Source: Paracoccus sp. TOH (GTDB taxonomy: Bacteria; Pseudomonadota; Alphaproteobacteria; Rhodobacterales; Rhodobacteraceae). From it: a DNA stretch of 64,000 nucleotides. The stretch is from the NCBI RefSeq assembly GCF_030388245.1, contig NZ_CP098360.1, positions 416,001 to 480,000 of the forward strand. Direction: 5' to 3'. Under the pieces are notes generated by a model. That model ran no database searches, was not told the DNA's origin, and saw nothing but the letters and a program-made list of their open reading frames with translations. Below are positions 61,582 through 64,000 of this stretch, piece after piece. A program made the position numbers and the translations under genes. Within the stretch, counting starts at the first letter, position 1; each line of letters starts with the position of its first letter.

Positions 61582-63210
61582 CTACCCCCTTTTCAGCCGG
61601 CTTTCGATCAGCAGGTCGGCCTCGTCCAGGATCGGATGCGCCACCGAGACGACATGCGCATTGATCCGCTTGAGGTCGCGCAGAAGGTCCAGGTGCAGCG
61701 ACGAGGTTTGCTGGCTCTCCGCCCGCCCTTCGCGCAAGCGCATCAGGTGGCGCTGCGCCGACAGCCGTTCCAGCCGCCGGATCTCGACCTTCTCCTCCAT
61801 CAGCTGCCGCGCCAGGTCGCGGTCGCGGGTCATGAACACGGTCTGGGCGACGCGCAGGTTCTCGATGGTCAGCAGGAACAGGTCGTCCAGTTCGCGGTAA
61901 CCCTCGTCCGAGAAGCGCAGCCCCAGCCCGGCCTTCTTGCGGATCTCCGGCGCCAGCCCCTTGTCGATGATGTCGCCGACATGCTCGAGATTGATCACGT
62001 AGTCCAGAATGGTGATGGCCTGGCGCCGCTCGGCCTCGCCCGCCTCGCGGCCCAGCCGGGACAGGAAGCTCTTCACCTCCTGCTGCATGCGGTCCACCCG
62101 ATCCTCGAGCACGCGGACCTCGGCCAGCGGCGCGTCGTCGCCGCGGGCGAAGGCGGTGCGCGCCTGCTGCAACATGCGTTCGACCACGTCGCCGATGGCC
62201 AGGGCGGCGCGGCTGGCGCGCGCCAGCGCCACGGCCGGCGTGTCCAGCGCCGAGCCGTCGAGCAGTTGCGCCTCGATCGGCGGCGACTGCTCCTCCTCGG
62301 GCAGGATGGTCGCGGTCAGCCGGGTGACCAACCCGGCAAAGGGCCAGAGCGCCGCGGCAAGGATCAGGTTGAAGGCCAGATGCGCCTCGACCGCCAGCCC
62401 GGTCTCGGGCAGCGGCATCACGGTCAGCAACTGCGCCGCCTGCCCGGCCAGCGGCAACGCCACCAGGCAGCCGATGCCGCGCACGATCAGGTTGCCCAGC
62501 GCGACCCGGCGCGCGGCGATGCCCTGCCCGGCCGTCGCCATCACCGGCGGGATCGCCCCGCCCAGATTGGCCCCCAGCACCAGCGCCACGGTCAGCGCCG
62601 GCTCCATGCCCAGCGACAGGACCAGCATCACCACGGCGAGCGAGGAGGAACAGAGCACCGCCAGCCCGGCCGCGAAGGCCAGCGCCACCGGCCAGGCATT
62701 GCCCAGCATCGCCAGGAACGCCGCCATGGCCGGCGATTCCCGCAAGGGCTCGGTCGCCTGGGTCAGCAGCGACAGCGACAGCAGCATCAGCGCGATGCCG
62801 ATCAGCGCCAGCCCGCCCCCCGACCAGGCGCGCTGGTGGCGCCGCCGCAGCACATAGCCGACCAGCAGCAGCGCCGGCACCAGCGCCTCGAGCCCCGAGG
62901 CGACGATCCAGGCCGTCAGCGCCGTACCCAGATTCGCCCCCAGCAGCACGATCTGCGCCATCTTCGGCCGGATCATGCCGCGATCCACGAAGGACGCCGT
63001 CATCAACGCCGTCGCGGTCGAGCTTTGCAGCCCCAGCGTCGCCACCAGCCCGGACAGGAAGGCGCGCGCCCCGGTCTCGGTGCCGCGTCCCAGCACCATC
63101 TTCAGCTTCATTCCGAAGGCACGCACCATGCCGTCCCGGACCAGGCCAAGGCCGAAAAGCAGCAGCGCCACCGCGCCTGCCAGCTGAAGAATGACCGAAA
63201 GCGACTGCAC
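61582..63210 (-). CDS. Na/Pi-cotransporter family protein with PhoU-like C-terminus
   Basis: A 542-residue membrane protein of the NptA/YjbB type. Residues 1-310 contain about eight hydrophobic segments with the two repeated family motifs: LGLQSSTATALM plus LGANLGTALTAW, and LAVLCSSSLAVVML plus LGANLGGAIPPVMA. The second QSS-type motif has Cys where Gln is usual. Residues 330-540 are a PhoU-like helical domain (MLQQARTAFARGD, ITILDYVINLEHVGDIIDKGLAP, LRDLKRINAHVVSVAHPIL). The likely role is phosphate export or uptake with regulation by the PhoU-like part. Confidence 0.9.
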   Translation of the reverse strand: MQSLSVILQLAGAVALLLFGLGLVRDGMVRAFGMKLKMVLGRGTETGARAFLSGLVATLGLQSSTATALMTASFVDRGMIRPKMAQIVLLGANLGTALTAWIVASGLEALVPALLLVGYVLRRRHQRAWSGGGLALIGIALMLLSLSLLTQATEPLRESPAMAAFLAMLGNAWPVALAFAAGLAVLCSSSLAVVMLVLSLGMEPALTVALVLGANLGGAIPPVMATAGQGIAARRVALGNLIVRGIGCLVALPLAGQAAQLLTVMPLPETGLAVEAHLAFNLILAAALWPFAGLVTRLTATILPEEEQSPPIEAQLLDGSALDTPAVALARASRAALAIGDVVERMLQQARTAFARGDDAPLAEVRVLEDRVDRMQQEVKSFLSRLGREAGEAERRQAITILDYVINLEHVGDIIDKGLAPEIRKKAGLGLRFSDEGYRELDDLFLLTIENLRVAQTVFMTRDRDLARQLMEEKVEIRRLERLSAQRHLMRLREGRAESQQTSSLHLDLLRDLKRINAHVVSVAHPILDEADLLIESRLKRG

Positions 63211-63357
63211 GGCGCCTCACCTCCTGGAACATAACGGGAAACCGCCCGGATCGTTTCCCCGAGTATCCGGCCCCGCCGGCCCGCCGGTCAACGGATGTGA
63301 GGCATCTGCGAGATTTCCCGCCGGCGTCCTGGCGCCATTGCCACATGGGGCCGCAGG

Positions 63358-64000
63358 TCAGGCGCGCGGCACCGGCTGTCGCCCCTCCTCGGCCAGCAGA
63401 TGCAGCCCGGTTTCGTCAAAGACCACCACGCTCAGCGGCCCGCCATAGGCGGCGCCGGTGTCGATGGCCAGGCGATTGCCGAAATGCGTTACCCGCTCGA
63501 CCGGGGTATGGCCATGCACGATCAGCACCCCGTGGTCGGTGGCATCATCCAGGAAGCCCTTGCGGATCCAGACCAGGTCATGCTCGGTCTGCCGCGCCAG
63601 ATCGACGCCGGGCCGGATGCCGGCATGCACGAACAGCGCCGGCGGAATCAGATGCCAGAGCGGCAGCGCGTCCAGCCAGCGCAGATGCGGTTCGGGCACG
63701 GCGCGCAGCACCTCGGCATGGGTGCGGGCGCGGCCGCGGATCTCGACGCCATAGGATGCCAGGGTCTCGGCCGCGCCCAGGGTCTCGTGCTCCAGCCAAT
63801 GCTTGCCCGAGCCGAGCCCGGCGTCGATCCAGTCGGGACGCGCGGCAAAGATCGGCAGGAAGCGGTCGTGATTGCCCTTGAGCACAATCCAGGCCCGGCC
63901 TTCGGCCTGGCCGCGCAGCAGATAATCCACCACGCCGCGCGAATCCGGGCCGCGATCCAACAGGTCGCCGACATGCACAACCGTCCCGCCGCCGCCATGC
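63358..64000 (-). CDS. Metallophosphoesterase (Ser/Thr protein phosphatase type), 5' end missing
   Basis: The PPP-family metal-binding motifs are visible: VHVGDLLDRGPDS (GDxxDRG), VLKGNHDRFL (GNHD/E), FVHAGIRPG and the late LIVHGHTPVERV. About 214 residues are present and the frame remains open at base 64000, where the first metal motif (GDxHG) should lie just outside. Bacterial members act as protein phosphatases or on small phosphoesters such as diadenosine tetraphosphate; the sequence does not decide between them. A GTG at 63978 is internal, not the start. Confidence 0.93.
   Translation of the reverse strand, partial: HGGGGTVVHVGDLLDRGPDSRGVVDYLLRGQAEGRAWIVLKGNHDRFLPIFAARPDWIDAGLGSGKHWLEHETLGAAETLASYGVEIRGRARTHAEVLRAVPEPHLRWLDALPLWHLIPPALFVHAGIRPGVDLARQTEHDLVWIRKGFLDDATDHGVLIVHGHTPVERVTHFGNRLAIDTGAAYGGPLSVVVFDETGLHLLAEEGRQPVPRA

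Overview
The window is a 64 kb piece of a high-GC (roughly two-thirds G+C) alphaproteobacterial chromosome. Gene content and protein character (rhamnose and ExoY-type polysaccharide genes, Hint and RTX proteins, HspQ, TrhO, fused malic enzyme/phosphotransacetylase, dense ATGA/GTGA overlaps) fit Rhodobacterales, most likely Paracoccus or a close relative. This placement comes from protein style only, not from a database search. I see no tRNA, rRNA, insertion sequence, phage gene or CRISPR array.

Layout. (1) 1-3275, minus: dTDP-L-rhamnose genes rfbC-rfbB-rfbD-rfbA (rfbA is cut by the window edge), all joined by 4-base overlaps. (2) 3479-11474: a large RTX protein, a split group-2-capsule-type exporter (KpsM-like permease on minus, KpsE-like and KpsT-like on plus) and a phosphomannomutase/phosphoglucomutase. 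(3) 11629-25115: mostly metabolism. It holds a coupled NTF2-like/GNAT/nitrilase operon, a GST, a secreted MORN-repeat protein, NadE, a Hint-domain protein, the NAD-salvage pair PncA-PncB, TrhO, an outer-membrane barrel and the malic enzyme. (4) 25197-33331: an exopolysaccharide region with a Wzx-type flippase, a Wzz/GumC-like chain-length protein, a CpsD-like ATPase that lacks the Walker A lysine, glycosyltransferases, an SGNH-like protein, an ExoY-type initiating sugar transferase and a small two-helix membrane protein that may be ExoX-like.

(5) 33312-45848, minus: the most unusual part. Four genes are fused head to tail by 4-base overlaps: a PKS (KS-AT-KR-DH-ACP-TE), a GT2 glycosyltransferase, an NRPS (formyltransferase, degenerate condensation region, adenylation domain split by a luciferase-like flavin monooxygenase, carrier protein) and a 4'-phosphopantetheinyl transferase. 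It looks like a self-contained pathway for a formylated or hydroxylated, possibly glycosylated aminoacyl-polyketide, set between exopolysaccharide genes and a WecG/TagA-type glycosyltransferase (46163-46945).

(6) 46942-64000: an ABC importer operon, an exported hydratase-family protein, mutS, a GT61 glycosyltransferase, a collapsed pseudogene locus (remnants of a circularly permuted ATP-grasp protein and a proteasome-type protease), a serralysin-like RTX metalloprotease with a small exported partner, an anti-anti-sigma/anti-sigma pair behind a perfect 16-bp palindrome, hspQ, a Na/Pi-cotransporter family protein and a partial metallophosphatase.

How it fits together: sugar nucleotides (dTDP-rhamnose, mannose- or glucose-phosphate derivatives) feed two surface-polysaccharide routes, one ABC-dependent (KpsMET-like) and one of Wzx/ExoY type. 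The hybrid NRPS-PKS operon shares the neighbourhood. Convergent genes repeatedly overlap tail to tail by four bases, often in a shared CTAG.
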